Shown: positions 1 through 8,297 of the stretch, piece after piece | Numbering within the stretch: position 1 is the stretch's first letter | How the letters are laid out: the number at the start of each line of letters is the position of its first letter | NCBI GenBank assembly: GCA_944324075.1 | Contig: CALUUZ010000014.1 | Span: 1-64,000, forward strand | Length of the DNA: 64,000 bases | Reading direction: 5' to 3' | From: Candidatus Mailhella excrementigallinarum | GTDB taxonomy: Bacteria > Desulfobacterota > Desulfovibrionia > Desulfovibrionales > Desulfovibrionaceae | Made by a program: the position numbers and the translations under genes | Notes under the pieces: model-generated | Databases searched by the model: none | What the model saw: only the letters and a program-made list of their open reading frames with translations | Told to the model about the DNA's origin: nothing

Positions 1-1
1 T

Positions 2-187
2 ACTCAGAAAGATATCTGGGATATGCTCGTGGTACGCGATGGAGAACTTAAAACGAAAATCGCCCGTATCGGTGCAAAAGGACGAAATTATGCTGAGTCT
101 CAGATAACAGGGTCAGGCAACGAGGCGTCTCGTTCTGACTCCGCCGGGGGGGGCTACAGAGAGCGCCTCCACCCCACGCGGCGATAA
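2..187 (+). CDS. C-terminal fragment of an unidentified protein
   Basis: The frame is open from the first complete codon at position 2 to a TAA at 185-187, giving about 61 residues of the C-terminus of a gene that begins outside the window. The first two thirds are charged and look protein-like (TQKDIWDMLVVRDGELKTK and onward); the last 20 residues (after NEASRSDS) are low-complexity Gly/Arg-rich and may reflect sequence eroded at the 3' end. I do not recognise the family. A small hairpin at 118-133 (AACGAG/CTCGTT) lies inside it. The neighbouring flagellar genes are over 0.8 kb away and need not be related. Confidence 0.4.
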   Translation, partial: TQKDIWDMLVVRDGELKTKIARIGAKGRNYAESQITGSGNEASRSDSAGGGYRERLHPTRR

Positions 188-935
188 CGATACATAGATA
201 AGGCACTTCATCACAAAAAGCAAGCACGACGCAGAGCAAATCCGGCAAACAGATGATGGGCCGCACCATGTGGCGCGCCCTGCCCGGCGCACAGCCGGAA
301 ATCCTTCTCGGCCTGCCGGAGAAAGGAGAGGAGCGGAACGAAACGGCACGGAAAGAGGAGTAAGGAGCCGCCGCCCCCCTCGTAAACGTCCGAAACGGGA
401 CCTACGGCATGCCCTTGCCTAGGACAAGGGGGCCACATAGCGTCTGGAGGGTACCCCGGCGGCTTGTTTTCAACATGCACGACCGCGCCCGGCATGTCAA
501 AACGGCATCTTTATCCCAAGAGGCGTTCGGCGGCGCGGGCGACATGGTCCCCCCCTCATCAGGTGCAGCGCTGAACCCAAAGGGGCTTTTTCATGTTGTC
601 TATCCTGATGGGGGCATACCAGGTTGCCGCCGGACGGGGCCTCTGTTTTACCCACATCCGGGAGAACGCCCGGAGAGCCGGGCAAAGGAACGTCAGCGGC
701 GCCAGGACGATGAAGCGTTTCATGGCGGCCAACTCCTTTACCCTTTCGGGAGTATGCGCCGTGTCAGCGCATGGAGTGACCGCGTAACGGATACCTGTGT
801 ACAGTGCGCCGCAAGGGACACAACATCCGGGGCAGCGGCGCAAAGTCTTCCGCCGCGCGAAGTTCCCCGCCCGTTCAGGAGGCCGCGGCCCTCCCGGCAT
901 GCTGAATATCTGTTGAAAAAAATCCCCATACCTTC
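188..935. other. Long spacer without a convincing gene
   Basis: About 750 bp with no recognisable coding sequence and none of the R1-R3 repeats seen elsewhere. It holds a hairpin at 412-430 (CCCTTG/CAAGGG). A short minus-strand frame begins MKRFIVLAPLTF near 722 behind an AAAGGAG-like site and runs 54 codons; it has a signal-peptide-like start but no recognisable continuation, so I do not call it a gene. The stretch may be a gene remnant. Confidence 0.4.
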
Positions 936-962
936 TAAAGAAACAGAAAAAGCTGCCGATGA
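936..962 (+). promoter_or_regulatory. Sigma-28 (FliA) promoter for the flgM operon
   Basis: TAAA at 936-939, a 15-base spacer, then GCCGATGA at 955-962. This differs by one base from the FliA consensus TAAA-N15-GCCGATAA. Transcription would start near 969-970, just upstream of the GGGGAG ribosome-binding site of the next gene. A FliA promoter in front of the gene for the FliA inhibitor FlgM fits the usual class 3 flagellar feedback loop. Confidence 0.75.
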
Positions 963-985
963 AAAATTCCGGGGAGAACATAATT

Positions 986-1393
986 GTGAGTATTCCGTCG
1001 TTTTACTTCCGCAATATGTTGCTCCAGTATGACAGACAACTGGTTACGGCCAGACGTCTGGCCCGCCTGAAAGCGGAACTGCGGGAACGCATGCCCGCCG
1101 CCGTGCCCACGGAAACGAAACGCCGGATCATGGTTGAGCATGTGGCCAGAGAACTTCTGGACAACCTGCTTTTCACCGGCAGCGACAATCCCGTGGTGCG
1201 GGAGGTGCGGCAGGAGCTGAACCGCACGCTGCATGGCGAATACAGCTTCCGATATCCGCCCGGCGAGGTGGATGTGCGCATCTTCCGGGAAGAACCGGAC
1301 GGATCGCGTGAGTTAACAAGCGAGGAACGCAAACATATCCTCGCGGCATTGTGGGAAATCACTCTGGCAAAGGTGGACGCCACAATGCTTTAA
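986..1393 (+). CDS. Conserved hypothetical protein upstream of FlgM
   Basis: A 135-residue, soluble, helical, charged protein of unknown function with no signal peptide or membrane segment. I choose the GTG at 986 because GGGGAG (971-976) lies 9 bases upstream and the predicted sigma-28 promoter fires just before it; the in-frame ATG at 959 lies inside the promoter -10 element and cannot be in the main transcript. It is 21 bp upstream of flgM and shares its promoter, which suggests a late flagellar role such as chaperone or regulator. It does not resemble FlgN closely enough to name it so. Confidence 0.75.
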   Translation: MSIPSFYFRNMLLQYDRQLVTARRLARLKAELRERMPAAVPTETKRRIMVEHVARELLDNLLFTGSDNPVVREVRQELNRTLHGEYSFRYPPGEVDVRIFREEPDGSRELTSEERKHILAALWEITLAKVDATML

Positions 1394-1414
1394 AAGCCTT
1401 TGTCTGGAGGCGCC

Positions 1415-1732
1415 ATGGAAATCGACAAGACTGCAACCGGCCGGATGGAACTGTACAGCCGTTTCCGCATCGGCCAGACGCCCGCCCGCGCCGCCGCGTC
1501 TCACTCCGCTCAGGCCCAGAATGCGGACGCCTCCCGGATGGACACCGTTTCCGTCTCCGATGAAGCCATGCTGCGCACCGAGGCATATCGTGCCGCCATG
1601 AATGCACCGGATGTGCGTCAGGATAAAATCGACGCCCTCAGGGGACGCATCGCGGACGGCACATACCGGATCGATTCCCGCCGGATCGCAGCGGGTATGC
1701 TCGGCATGGAAAAGGCCATGCTGACGCGCTGA
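1415..1732 (+). CDS. flgM: Negative regulator of flagellin synthesis (anti-sigma-28 factor) FlgM
   Basis: A 105-residue protein. The C-terminal half has the FlgM signature: VSVSDEA, then VRQDKIDALRGRIADGTYRID and a final helix ending near AGMLGMEKAML. FlgM binds and inhibits sigma-28 (FliA) until the hook is finished, then is exported through the flagellar apparatus. The start at 1415 has GGAGG at 1407-1411; an upstream in-frame ATG at 1400 lacks one. The N-terminal 50 residues are low complexity, as usual for this disordered family. It is transcribed with the preceding small gene from a FliA-type promoter. Confidence 0.93.
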   Translation: MEIDKTATGRMELYSRFRIGQTPARAAASHSAQAQNADASRMDTVSVSDEAMLRTEAYRAAMNAPDVRQDKIDALRGRIADGTYRIDSRRIAAGMLGMEKAMLTR

Positions 1733-1995
1733 ACAACACGGCTTCCGGCGGCAGAGTCCGTTTTTCCCCGAAGCGTTTCACGCCTGAACACATCTCCGCC
1801 GCCCCGCAGGCTTCACGTCCGAAACCGTCGACCGCCCCGCTGTCCATGTCCGCGGGCTGTTCCCGGAATGACGCGCTCCCCCTGTCCTTCCCCGTATTGC
1901 CGCAGCATCTCTCCCGGCTGCCGGGCGGCGCGTTTCGCATATCCGGCCGCTCCCCTTTCCCCCCTTTTCCCCGCCCTGAATACAAGGAATTTCCG

Positions 1996-2892
1996 ATGAA
2001 CATAGGACTGGCGCTCGGCGGCGGCGCCGCGCGCGGCTGGGCACACATAGGCATCATCGAGGCGCTGGAAGGCATGGGAATCATGCCCTCCGTCATCTGC
2101 GGCACTTCCATCGGCGCGCTGGTGGGGGCATCCTGCGCGGCGGGCAATCTCGACCGTCTGAAAGGCTCCGTGCTTTCCCTCACCCGGCTGGGCATGATGG
2201 GCTATTTCAACATCAGCACATCGCTCAGCACGCTGGTCAGGCGCGACAAGCTTCAGGAACTGTTTGAAAATGCCGTTGTCCCCTCCGGCGTGCAGATTGA
2301 GGACCTGCCGCTGCGCTACGCCGCAGTCGCCACGGAGCTGGCCACAGGACGGGAACTCTGGCTGAAGAAGGGAGACGTTCTTCAGGCGGTATGGGCCTCC
2401 ATTGCCCTGCCCGGCCTTTTTCCGCCGGTGTGGCACAAAAGGCGCTGGCTGGTGGACGGCGGTCTGGTCAACCCCGTGCCGGTTTCCGTCTGCCGGGCGC
2501 TGGGGGCGGATATGGTCATCGCCGTCAATCTCAACGGCGATATCGTGGGCAGGCATATCAGTCCCGAACAGCGTGAGCCGGAACATGATCCCGGTGTCAT
2601 CGGCCGGGTGGCCGCCGCTGTGAGGCGATATTCCCGAACGGGTCAGGAAGACGGGGAAAACGGGATGCCGGAACGCCCCGGCACACTGGATACCGTGTTC
2701 GGCGCGGTGGACATCATGCAGGAAAGGATCACCCGCAGCCGCATGGCCGGAGATCCGCCGGATGTCCTGCTTGTCCCGCGCGTAGGCTCTTTCTCGCTGA
2801 TGGAGTTCTACAAGGCGGAAGAAGCCATCCGGGCGGGCGAACGCTGCGTGGAAAGCATGCGCCCCGTCATTGAAGCGGCTCTGGCCCGCTGA
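1996..2892 (+). CDS. Patatin-like phospholipase/esterase (RssA family)
   Basis: A 298-residue serine hydrolase. Visible are the oxyanion-hole loop GGGAARG (8-14), the nucleophile elbow GTSIG with Ser38, and the catalytic Asp of DGG at about 154, which together form the Ser-Asp dyad of bacterial patatins. The size and layout fit the RssA/YchK branch, whose substrates are mostly unknown. AAGGA at 1984-1988 sets the start. It is followed directly by repeat material (R3). It is not obviously linked to the flagellar genes upstream. Confidence 0.9.
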   Translation: MNIGLALGGGAARGWAHIGIIEALEGMGIMPSVICGTSIGALVGASCAAGNLDRLKGSVLSLTRLGMMGYFNISTSLSTLVRRDKLQELFENAVVPSGVQIEDLPLRYAAVATELATGRELWLKKGDVLQAVWASIALPGLFPPVWHKRRWLVDGGLVNPVPVSVCRALGADMVIAVNLNGDIVGRHISPEQREPEHDPGVIGRVAAAVRRYSRTGQEDGENGMPERPGTLDTVFGAVDIMQERITRSRMAGDPPDVLLVPRVGSFSLMEFYKAEEAIRAGERCVESMRPVIEAALAR

Positions 2893-2899
2893 CGTGTCA

Positions 2900-3076
2900 G
2901 CGGAGGCTTTGGGAGGCGGAGCCGCGCGAAGGCGCAGGCAGGCCTGCCGTGGATGCAGGACGCCTTTCGCCCGTGCGGAACACGGACTGCCCTGCGGCAA
3001 CGAAGGTCGGCGCCCATGTCGGAGCAAAGCCACACGCCCCGCGCAACGCCGTCGACACGGTTCTGTGACGGAACCC
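2900..3076 (-). mobile_element. R3 MITE copy, partial
   Basis: Related to the R3 element: it contains the near-palindrome CCCGTG/CACGGG, the GCGGCAACGAAGG segment, the GCGCGGGGCGTG segment and an outer end whose complement reads GGTTCCGTCACAGAACC. The left end is degraded and abuts the stop codon of the patatin gene. Confidence 0.6.
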
Positions 3077-3391
3077 TCCGCCTTGAAAATGCTCTCCCCC
3101 TTTTTCCCCGGATGATCGGTGACGGCGCCGGGATCCGGGCATTGCACGTTCGGATGGAATGCCCCGCCTTTCCTTCCGCCCTCCCGGCGGGGGAAAGGGG
3201 CCTGTCAGGGGCTGCGGCCCTCTCCGCTCCCCCGGAACACCCCGTCCTGTCGCGCTGAATTGCCTGCTGCTGAAGCCCGCGGATTGAATGCGGCAGGCCG
3301 CCCAATCCGCAGGCGCCTCGTGCCGCGCCCTGTTCATGGGACGCGCGGCCCCGGCTGTTCCGGACATCCGGCGATACCGCCCGCAGGACTG
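3077..3391. other. Spacer, degenerate repeat material only
   Basis: No gene seen. A short piece resembling the R2 edge (CTTGAAAATGCTC) follows the R3 copy. The rest is GC-rich sequence with several imperfect inverted repeats and no recognisable coding sequence. Confidence 0.4.
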
Positions 3392-3574
3392 CATGTTTCA
3401 ATCCACAGTCGCCCCATCCGCCGACTGACTCCGCAGCCGACGGATAGGGGTCGTGCGGATTGCCCCTCCCTGAAGGGAGGGGTTACGAAAAAGGATTTCA
3501 TCGGCTTCGCCGTCTTGTCAACCACTTTTTCCCCCTGAAGGGGGAGGTTTCAAACCACAAAGGAATTTTTGATG
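3392..3574 (+). repeat. R1 repeat, full copy
   Basis: Identical base for base over 183 bp to 9146-9328. It starts CATGTTTCAATCCACAG and contains an ATCCG/CGGAT stem, two hairpins with TGAA loops (CCCTCCC/GGGAGGG and CCCCC/GGGGG), and ends AAAGGAATTTTTGATG, a ribosome-binding site plus ATG. No recognised gene follows this copy; the frame from the ATG runs straight into an R2 repeat. Confidence 0.85.
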
Positions 3575-3607
3575 AAACCGCCGAATCCGCGAGGCGGCCT
3601 TCCCCTG

Positions 3608-3776
3608 GAGCGTTCTGCATTTGAGAATATGTACCGGCCGGCCCCTGTGTTCCGGCCCGCAGGTTTCACGCCTCCATCGGAGCCTGACGCCGCAAGAGAA
3701 CTGCGGCCGCTCCGATGCCGCGGCTTCAGTCGCGCCCCGCCCGGCTCCATGGAGCATTTCATGAGCGAAATGCTCC
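3608..3776 (+). repeat. R2 triple-hairpin repeat
   Basis: Three stem-loops in order: a GGCC-type stem around CCTGTGTTCCGG; CATCGGAGC (3675-3683) pairing with GCTCCGATG (3709-3717) and enclosing GCCGCA/TGCGGC; and GAGCATTTC/GAAATGCTC at the right edge. Confidence 0.8.
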
Positions 3777-3865
3777 GACCTGCGGAGCAGCGGGCCATGA
3801 GGCCGACCGGGCGGCGGCCCGCAGGGGCCGTGCCCGTTACCGGAGAGAACGCGGCTGCGGGTAGC

Positions 3866-3990
3866 GGCTGCGGAGATGACGCAGCCGCGCGAAGGCGCAG
3901 GCAAGCCGTGGACACGTGACGCCTTTCCCCGTGTGGAGAGACTGCCATCCATGCCGGATCAAAGCTGTGTGCGGCGTATCTCCGGTGTTT
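3866..3990 (-). repeat. R3 remnant
   Basis: A degraded fragment sharing with other R3 copies the order GAGATGACG, GCGCGAAGGCGCAGGCA, GACGCCTTTC, a CCCCGTGTGG segment and a CCGGATCAAAG segment. No terminal repeats or duplications remain. Confidence 0.45.
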
Positions 3991-4022
3991 ACAGAATATG
4001 GAACAAGTATTTTGAAACTGTT

Positions 4023-4051
4023 TTGACATAGTCTAGACAAAAAAGAATTCT
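4023..4051 (+). promoter_or_regulatory. Candidate sigma-70 promoter for the amidase gene
   Basis: TTGACA at 4023-4028 and AATTCT at 4046-4051 with a 17-base spacer, in an AT-rich pocket about 280 bp upstream of the amidase start. The -35 is perfect, the -10 weak. Confidence 0.4.
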
Positions 4052-4075
4052 ACTTGCCCGTTTTTCAGAGTTTGA

Positions 4076-4166
4076 TATGTTTCAATCTACAGTCGTCCCC
4101 TGTCCGCCGACTGACTCCGCAACCGACGGACAGGGGTCGTACGGATTGTCCCTCCCTTCGCGGCCT
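4076..4166 (+). repeat. R1 repeat, 5' half
   Basis: Begins ATGTTTCAATCTACAG. Its main stem is a perfect 10 bp, CCCCTGTCCG pairing with CGGACAGGGG, where full copies have ATCCG/CGGAT: the same pairing kept with different bases. The 3' half carrying the start site is missing. Confidence 0.7.
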
Positions 4167-4329
4167 GGACGGCGCAAACTCCGCAAAGCGGGGGGGACCG
4201 GTCGGGAGTCTTTCCCCTGTTTCTGCATAAGAAAAACTCTCCGGGCGGGCGCGATGAACATTTTCCATGCTTCTTGCGGCAGCCCCCCGGACACATATCC
4301 CCGAAAGAGCTCTTCAGCGGGAGTCTTTC

Positions 4330-6186
4330 ATGAAAAAAGTCCTGTCTATCCTTGCCCTGCTCGTTCTTGCCTGCCTTGTCCGCATGCCGGTCTTTCCTCT
4401 TTCCGCCCTTGCCGCCGGGGAGCCCGCGGGCTACGGACAGGCCAAGGTGGATCTGGATCGTCTGCGGGATGACCCCAGACGGGCCAAATACCGCCATTCA
4501 TGGCTCAAGCTGGCGGATGACTTTCAGGAACTCTATGACGAGAATCCCTCCTGGAACAACCGCCCCGCCGCCCTGTTCCGATCCGCCGAGGCGCTGGAGG
4601 AAATGGCCCGGCGCTCCTTCAACCGCAAGGACGCGCAGGAGGCCGCATCCCGCTTCGAATCTCTGGCAGGCAAGCACTCTTCCAGCGTGCTTGCCGACGA
4701 CGCCCTGTATCGGGCCGCGGTCATCCGCAACGAACTCATGCGTGACCCCGGCGAAGCCCGCGCCCTGCTCACCACCCTGCGCAAAAAATACGCCAGGAGC
4801 GATCATGCCGCCCCCGCCGCGGCCTACCTTGCCAAAATGGACGGCAAGCCCGAAGCCACCGCCGTGGCCTCCCTTGCGCCGGTGGCCGTTCCCGCCTCCG
4901 GCGGCAAATCCTCGGGCGGCGACGCCGACGATCTGCTCTCCAGCCTGAGCAAAAGTTCCGCAAAAAAGGGCGGCGCGCCCAAGGGCACCGCAGTGGCGTC
5001 CCTCGGCCCCGTCTCTCTCCCCGCCGGAGTGGCAAATCCCGATCCGCTGTCCTCGATCTCCCGCGTCAGCCCGCAGAAACGCGGCGACGTGATCCGCATT
5101 ACCATCTCCCTTGATGAGCCCAACAGTTGGAAAATGCGGCACGACCCCGGCGGAAAGGGCAGAAAGCCGCAGTTGACCCTTGATCTTGAAGGCGCGGCTC
5201 CGGCCAGGGCCGTCAAATCCGGCGCGCGCTACAAGGAAATGGGCATATTCAGCCGCTATTCCGTGGAATACAGCGCCACAAGCAGGCACACCCGGATGGT
5301 GTTCGACTTCTCCGCGCTGCGGCGTTATACGGTCAGGACGGAAAAATCCCCGTTCCGCATCGTCGTGGAAGCCACCGCGTCCTCCAGGGCGCTCACGGGC
5401 GGCATTTCCGTGGCGGAATCCTCCTCTTCCTCCTCCGCCGGAAAAACCCGCACCGCCTCCGCCCCGCGGGTGACGGCTCCGCAGAACGTGGCCGAACAGC
5501 TCGGGCTGCGCGTCAAGACCATCGTCATCGACCCCGGGCACGGCGGCAAGGACCCCGGCACTTCGCACAACAATATCGTGGAACGGGAACTGACGCTGGA
5601 TGTCGCCAAACGGCTCGGTTCGGTACTGCGCGCCGCCGGTTACAATGTCGTGTTCACCCGCAGCAAGGACAACTGGATATCCCTGAGCGAACGCTCGAAC
5701 ATCGCGGTAAGAAAAAAGGGAGATCTCTTCATTTCCATCCATGTCAACGCCAGCACGAAACCCGGCATCTCGGGCTTTGAGACCTACTATCTGGATCTGG
5801 CGGGCACAAAGGAAAGCATCCGCCTTGCGGCGGTGGAAAACGCGGGCATGAATCACCGCCTGGGGGAAATGGAAAGCATCCTGGCCGATCTGCTGCTCAG
5901 CGCGCGTATTCAGGAATCACGCAGGCTCGCCGCCGAGGTGCAGAAAAATGCCGTTTCCCTGATCAGGAAACGCGGGCATCAGGTCAACAACAACGGCACC
6001 AAGGGCGCGCCCTTCCATGTGCTTATCGGCTCCTCCATGCCCGGCGTGCTGGTGGAAATAGGCTACTGCACCAACAGCGCGGAGGCCAGACGCCTGAAAC
6101 AGTCCAAATACAGGGACGCGCTGGCGGAAGGCATCGCCAACGGCGTGCATCATTACGCCCGCCAGCTTGAACTTGCGGGGAAATAG
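4330..6186 (+). CDS. Periplasmic N-acetylmuramoyl-L-alanine amidase (AmiC-like)
   Basis: A 618-residue exported enzyme that cleaves the bond between N-acetylmuramic acid and the stem peptide of peptidoglycan. Residues 1-30 are a signal peptide (MKKVLSILALL to ALAAG). Next comes a helical TPR-like region (about 35-180), a low-complexity linker, an AMIN-type beta domain (about 260-370) and an Amidase_3 domain (about 395-612). Zinc and catalytic residues are visible: DPGHGG with His404, ERE at 418-420, SIHVN with His471 and LVEIGYCTN with Glu576. The long N-terminal helical region is unlike E. coli AmiC and resembles the delta-proteobacterial form. The TAG stop joins an R2 repeat. Confidence 0.92.
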   Translation: MKKVLSILALLVLACLVRMPVFPLSALAAGEPAGYGQAKVDLDRLRDDPRRAKYRHSWLKLADDFQELYDENPSWNNRPAALFRSAEALEEMARRSFNRKDAQEAASRFESLAGKHSSSVLADDALYRAAVIRNELMRDPGEARALLTTLRKKYARSDHAAPAAAYLAKMDGKPEATAVASLAPVAVPASGGKSSGGDADDLLSSLSKSSAKKGGAPKGTAVASLGPVSLPAGVANPDPLSSISRVSPQKRGDVIRITISLDEPNSWKMRHDPGGKGRKPQLTLDLEGAAPARAVKSGARYKEMGIFSRYSVEYSATSRHTRMVFDFSALRRYTVRTEKSPFRIVVEATASSRALTGGISVAESSSSSSAGKTRTASAPRVTAPQNVAEQLGLRVKTIVIDPGHGGKDPGTSHNNIVERELTLDVAKRLGSVLRAAGYNVVFTRSKDNWISLSERSNIAVRKKGDLFISIHVNASTKPGISGFETYYLDLAGTKESIRLAAVENAGMNHRLGEMESILADLLLSARIQESRRLAAEVQKNAVSLIRKRGHQVNNNGTKGAPFHVLIGSSMPGVLVEIGYCTNSAEARRLKQSKYRDALAEGIANGVHHYARQLELAGK

Positions 6187-6300
6187 GGCAATTTCAAAAC
6201 GAAAATGCTCCCGGAGTCGAGCGGAGCGAGACTCATCTCCGCACGCCCCTCTCCTCCGGTGTCGCCGCAATTCATCTGCGGCGTCCAGCTCCGATGGAGG
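6187..6300 (-). repeat. R2 repeat, inverted, truncated
   Basis: Starts right after the amidase TAG with GGCAATTTCAAAACGAAAATGCTCC, carries GCCGCAATTCATCTGCGGC and ends near AGCTCCGATGG. It shows what an uninterrupted R2 looks like at the sequence into which the R3 at 7851 inserted. Confidence 0.7.
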
Positions 6301-6418
6301 CTGGGCTGTGCGCCATCCGCCTGACCATTTCCTCCCGACCTCGTGCCGTCAATTTGTCATTCCCACGGCTGTTCACCTTCTCCCCCGGTTCGGTTGCCGT
6401 TCCATGGCAAGCCCGGCC

Positions 6419-7099
6419 TTACCGGGGTGAGGAGGGTGAACAACCTCTTGAAGCATCGCATTCCGCCCCGCCCGTCAGCAGCCGCACCAGAGCGTCCAGA
6501 TTCCGGAGCAGAAAAAGGCGCGTCCTTTCCGGGCCGGGGGCGGTCATGCCCGGCAGGCGCTCAGGCAGGCGGCATTCCGCCGCATCCCTGCCTTCCGGCA
6601 GCACCCAGCCCAGTTCCCGCGCCCGGCTTTCCCCCTTGCCGGTCAGCACCAGACAGGAGGCCGCAAAGCCCGCATTGAGGCCGAACAGCAGATCTTCCGT
6701 CTTGTCCCCGGCCATGACGCATTCCGCGGGGTTCAGGCCATGCGCGGCGCGCAGGCTCTCCCACATGCCTGTCCCCGGCTTGCGGCAGGCGCAGCCCGCG
6801 GAAGGCTCGTGCGGGCAATGCCTGACGGCGGCAATGGCCGCGCCGAAAGGACGCAGCAGCTCCTCCAGCCTGTTCTGACAGGCCAGAAAATCTTCCTCCC
6901 TGAAGTACCCCCGCCCGATGCCGGACTGATTGGTCACCACAAACAGCCCGCATCCGGCGGCGCACAGACGGCCGAGCGCTTCGCCCGCGCCGGGCAGCAG
7001 GGCCACGCCCGCGGGGTCGGCCAGATAATGGCGATCCTCGATAATGGTTCCATCGCGGTCAAGAAACACGGCGCGGGGCGGAACGGGCGCGGGGTTCAT
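6419..7099 (-). CDS. gmhB: D-glycero-D-manno-heptose 1,7-bisphosphate 7-phosphatase
   Basis: A 226-residue HAD-superfamily phosphatase of the histidinol-phosphatase/GmhB branch, which removes the C7 phosphate in ADP-heptose synthesis for the LPS inner core. Visible are the nucleophile motif FLDRDGT (12-18), VVTNQSG, the zinc loop CPHEPSAGCACRKP and the acidic GDKTED motif. Its ATG overlaps the dedA stop as ATGA, so the two are translationally coupled. The C-terminal 30 residues beyond the catalytic core are variable. Confidence 0.9.
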   Translation of the reverse strand: MNPAPVPPRAVFLDRDGTIIEDRHYLADPAGVALLPGAGEALGRLCAAGCGLFVVTNQSGIGRGYFREEDFLACQNRLEELLRPFGAAIAAVRHCPHEPSAGCACRKPGTGMWESLRAAHGLNPAECVMAGDKTEDLLFGLNAGFAASCLVLTGKGESRARELGWVLPEGRDAAECRLPERLPGMTAPGPERTRLFLLRNLDALVRLLTGGAECDASRGCSPSSPR

Positions 7100-7746
7100 C
7101 CCTTCCTCCCCGTCTTCATGCGCACAAATTCCACCGCCACCGGAGCCACGGAGACAATGATGATCCCGTACACCACGAGGCTGAAATTCTCCTTCACCAC
7201 GGGGATATTGCCGAGAAAGTATCCGGCGGACACCAGCCCCAGCACCCAGAGGACGGCTCCGATCACGTTGAAGAGGAAGAAGCGCGCGGGATTCATGAGC
7301 GCCACGCCCGCCACGAAGGGCGCGCAGGTGCGCACGATGGGGATGAAGCGGGCCAGGATAATGGCCTTGCCGCCGTGCCGCTCATAAAAGGCATGCGCCT
7401 TGAGCAGATGCCGCTTGTTCAGAAAGCGCGTTTCACGCTTGAAAATACCCGGTCCCACATGCCGCCCGATCTCGTAGTTCACGGCGTCGCCCAGCACCGC
7501 CGCGCCCAGCAGCACGGCAACGCAGGCGAAGTAGTTCAGATACCCCGCCCCGGCCACGGTTCCCGCCGCAAACAGCAGGGAGTCGCCGGGCAGAAAGGGC
7601 GTCACCACCAGCCCCGTTTCACAGAAGACGATAAGGAACAGAATGGCGAGCAGCCATGCTCCGTAGGCTTCAACCAGAGCGAACAGATGTATGTCGATGT
7701 GCAGGACGAAGGAAACAGCCTGTTCAAGAAAGGATGCGTCGGGCAT
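7096..7746 (-). CDS. DedA-family membrane protein
   Basis: A 216-residue integral membrane protein with about five hydrophobic segments and the DedA (SNARE-associated/VTT) signatures: FCETGLVVTPFLPGDSLLF, YEIGRHVG and ARFIPIVRTCAPFVAG with its conserved proline and arginine. The family supports proton-motive force and recycling of lipid carriers such as undecaprenyl phosphate. AGGAGT just upstream sets the start. It is the first gene of a dedA-gmhB pair, so an envelope role fits. Confidence 0.92.
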   Translation of the reverse strand: MPDASFLEQAVSFVLHIDIHLFALVEAYGAWLLAILFLIVFCETGLVVTPFLPGDSLLFAAGTVAGAGYLNYFACVAVLLGAAVLGDAVNYEIGRHVGPGIFKRETRFLNKRHLLKAHAFYERHGGKAIILARFIPIVRTCAPFVAGVALMNPARFFLFNVIGAVLWVLGLVSAGYFLGNIPVVKENFSLVVYGIIIVSVAPVAVEFVRMKTGRKG

Positions 7747-7830
7747 GAGGACTCCTGAAAATTTTTCCGCATCATAGGGGCCGGGCCGGAGCTTGGCAAG
7801 ACGGCCTCCGTCGCGGCTCCGTTGCGGAAC

Positions 7831-8200
7831 GGAGCATTTTCAAAACGAAAGGCTCTGTCACAGAAGCGTGCTGAAAATGACATTGACCGCCGGAGGCGCG
7901 AGCAGAGCGAGCCTGGAGGCCGACCGCATGGCGGCCCCGCAGGGGCCGTGCCCGTTGCCGGGCGGAGCGAGGCTCACGGGCATCGGGAGCAGAGATGACG
8001 ACCCCCCGCCGCATGGTCATGTTGCCTTTCGCCCGTGTGGAACACGGGCTGCCTTGCGGCAATGAATATTGCCGCCTGTGCCGGAGTAAAACGATACGCC
8101 CCGCGCAACGCTGTCAACACGGTTCCATGACAGGGCCAAACGAAAATGCTCCCGGAGTCGGGCGAAGCGGGACTGAAGCCGCGACGCCCCCCCCCCCGCC
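7831..8200 (-). repeat. R2 repeat split by an R3 insertion
   Basis: The pieces 7831-7850 and 8138-8200 join into the inverted R2 sequence ATTTTCAAAACGAAAATGCTCCCGG, exactly as at 6190. The R3 at 7851-8137 interrupts it. The right piece carries an 11-base C run (8187-8197). Confidence 0.75.
7851..8137 (+). mobile_element. R3 MITE with 8-bp target duplication
   Basis: A 287-bp element with ends GGCTCTGTCACAGAA and, on the other strand, GGCCCTGTCATGGAA. Direct repeats AAACGAAA flank it at 7843-7850 and 8138-8145. Internal hairpins are CCCGTGT/ACACGGG and GCGGCAAT/ATTGCCGC (8056-8075). No open frame for a transposase, so it must be mobilised in trans. Confidence 0.85.
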
Positions 8201-8253
8201 GACTTTGCGCTTGATCCCCGCAGGAGCCTGACATAGAGTGTTCCGCTCTTCTC

Positions 8254-8297
8254 CCGCTGAAGGAGGAAGATTTCACATCACAAAGGAACGTCTGATG
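8254..8297 (+). promoter_or_regulatory. R1-type 3' end supplying the ppa ribosome-binding site
   Basis: CCCGCTGAAGGAGG, then ATTTCACATCACAAAGGAACGTCTG and the ppa ATG. This matches the last 45 bases of R1 in layout, so the R1 tail appears to serve as the leader of a real gene here. Confidence 0.55.

Noticed and set aside
559-723. Short minus-strand frame MKRFIVLAPLTF... with a good ribosome-binding site
   Set aside because: Only 54 codons, no recognisable domain after the hydrophobic start, no linked gene; kept as a note in the spacer entry.
1-935. Prophage or insertion sequence at the left edge
   Set aside because: The 61-residue fragment is too short to identify and no integrase, attachment repeat or transposase is visible.
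3392-3574. GTTTCAATCC at R1 starts looks like the end of many CRISPR repeats
   Set aside because: Copies are kilobases apart, about 183 bp long, without regular spacers or cas genes.
3571-3919. A 115-codon frame beginning at the R1 start site
   Set aside because: It translates R2 and R3 repeat sequence; the same peptide pieces recur at other R2 copies in several frames, so it is a by-product of the repeats.
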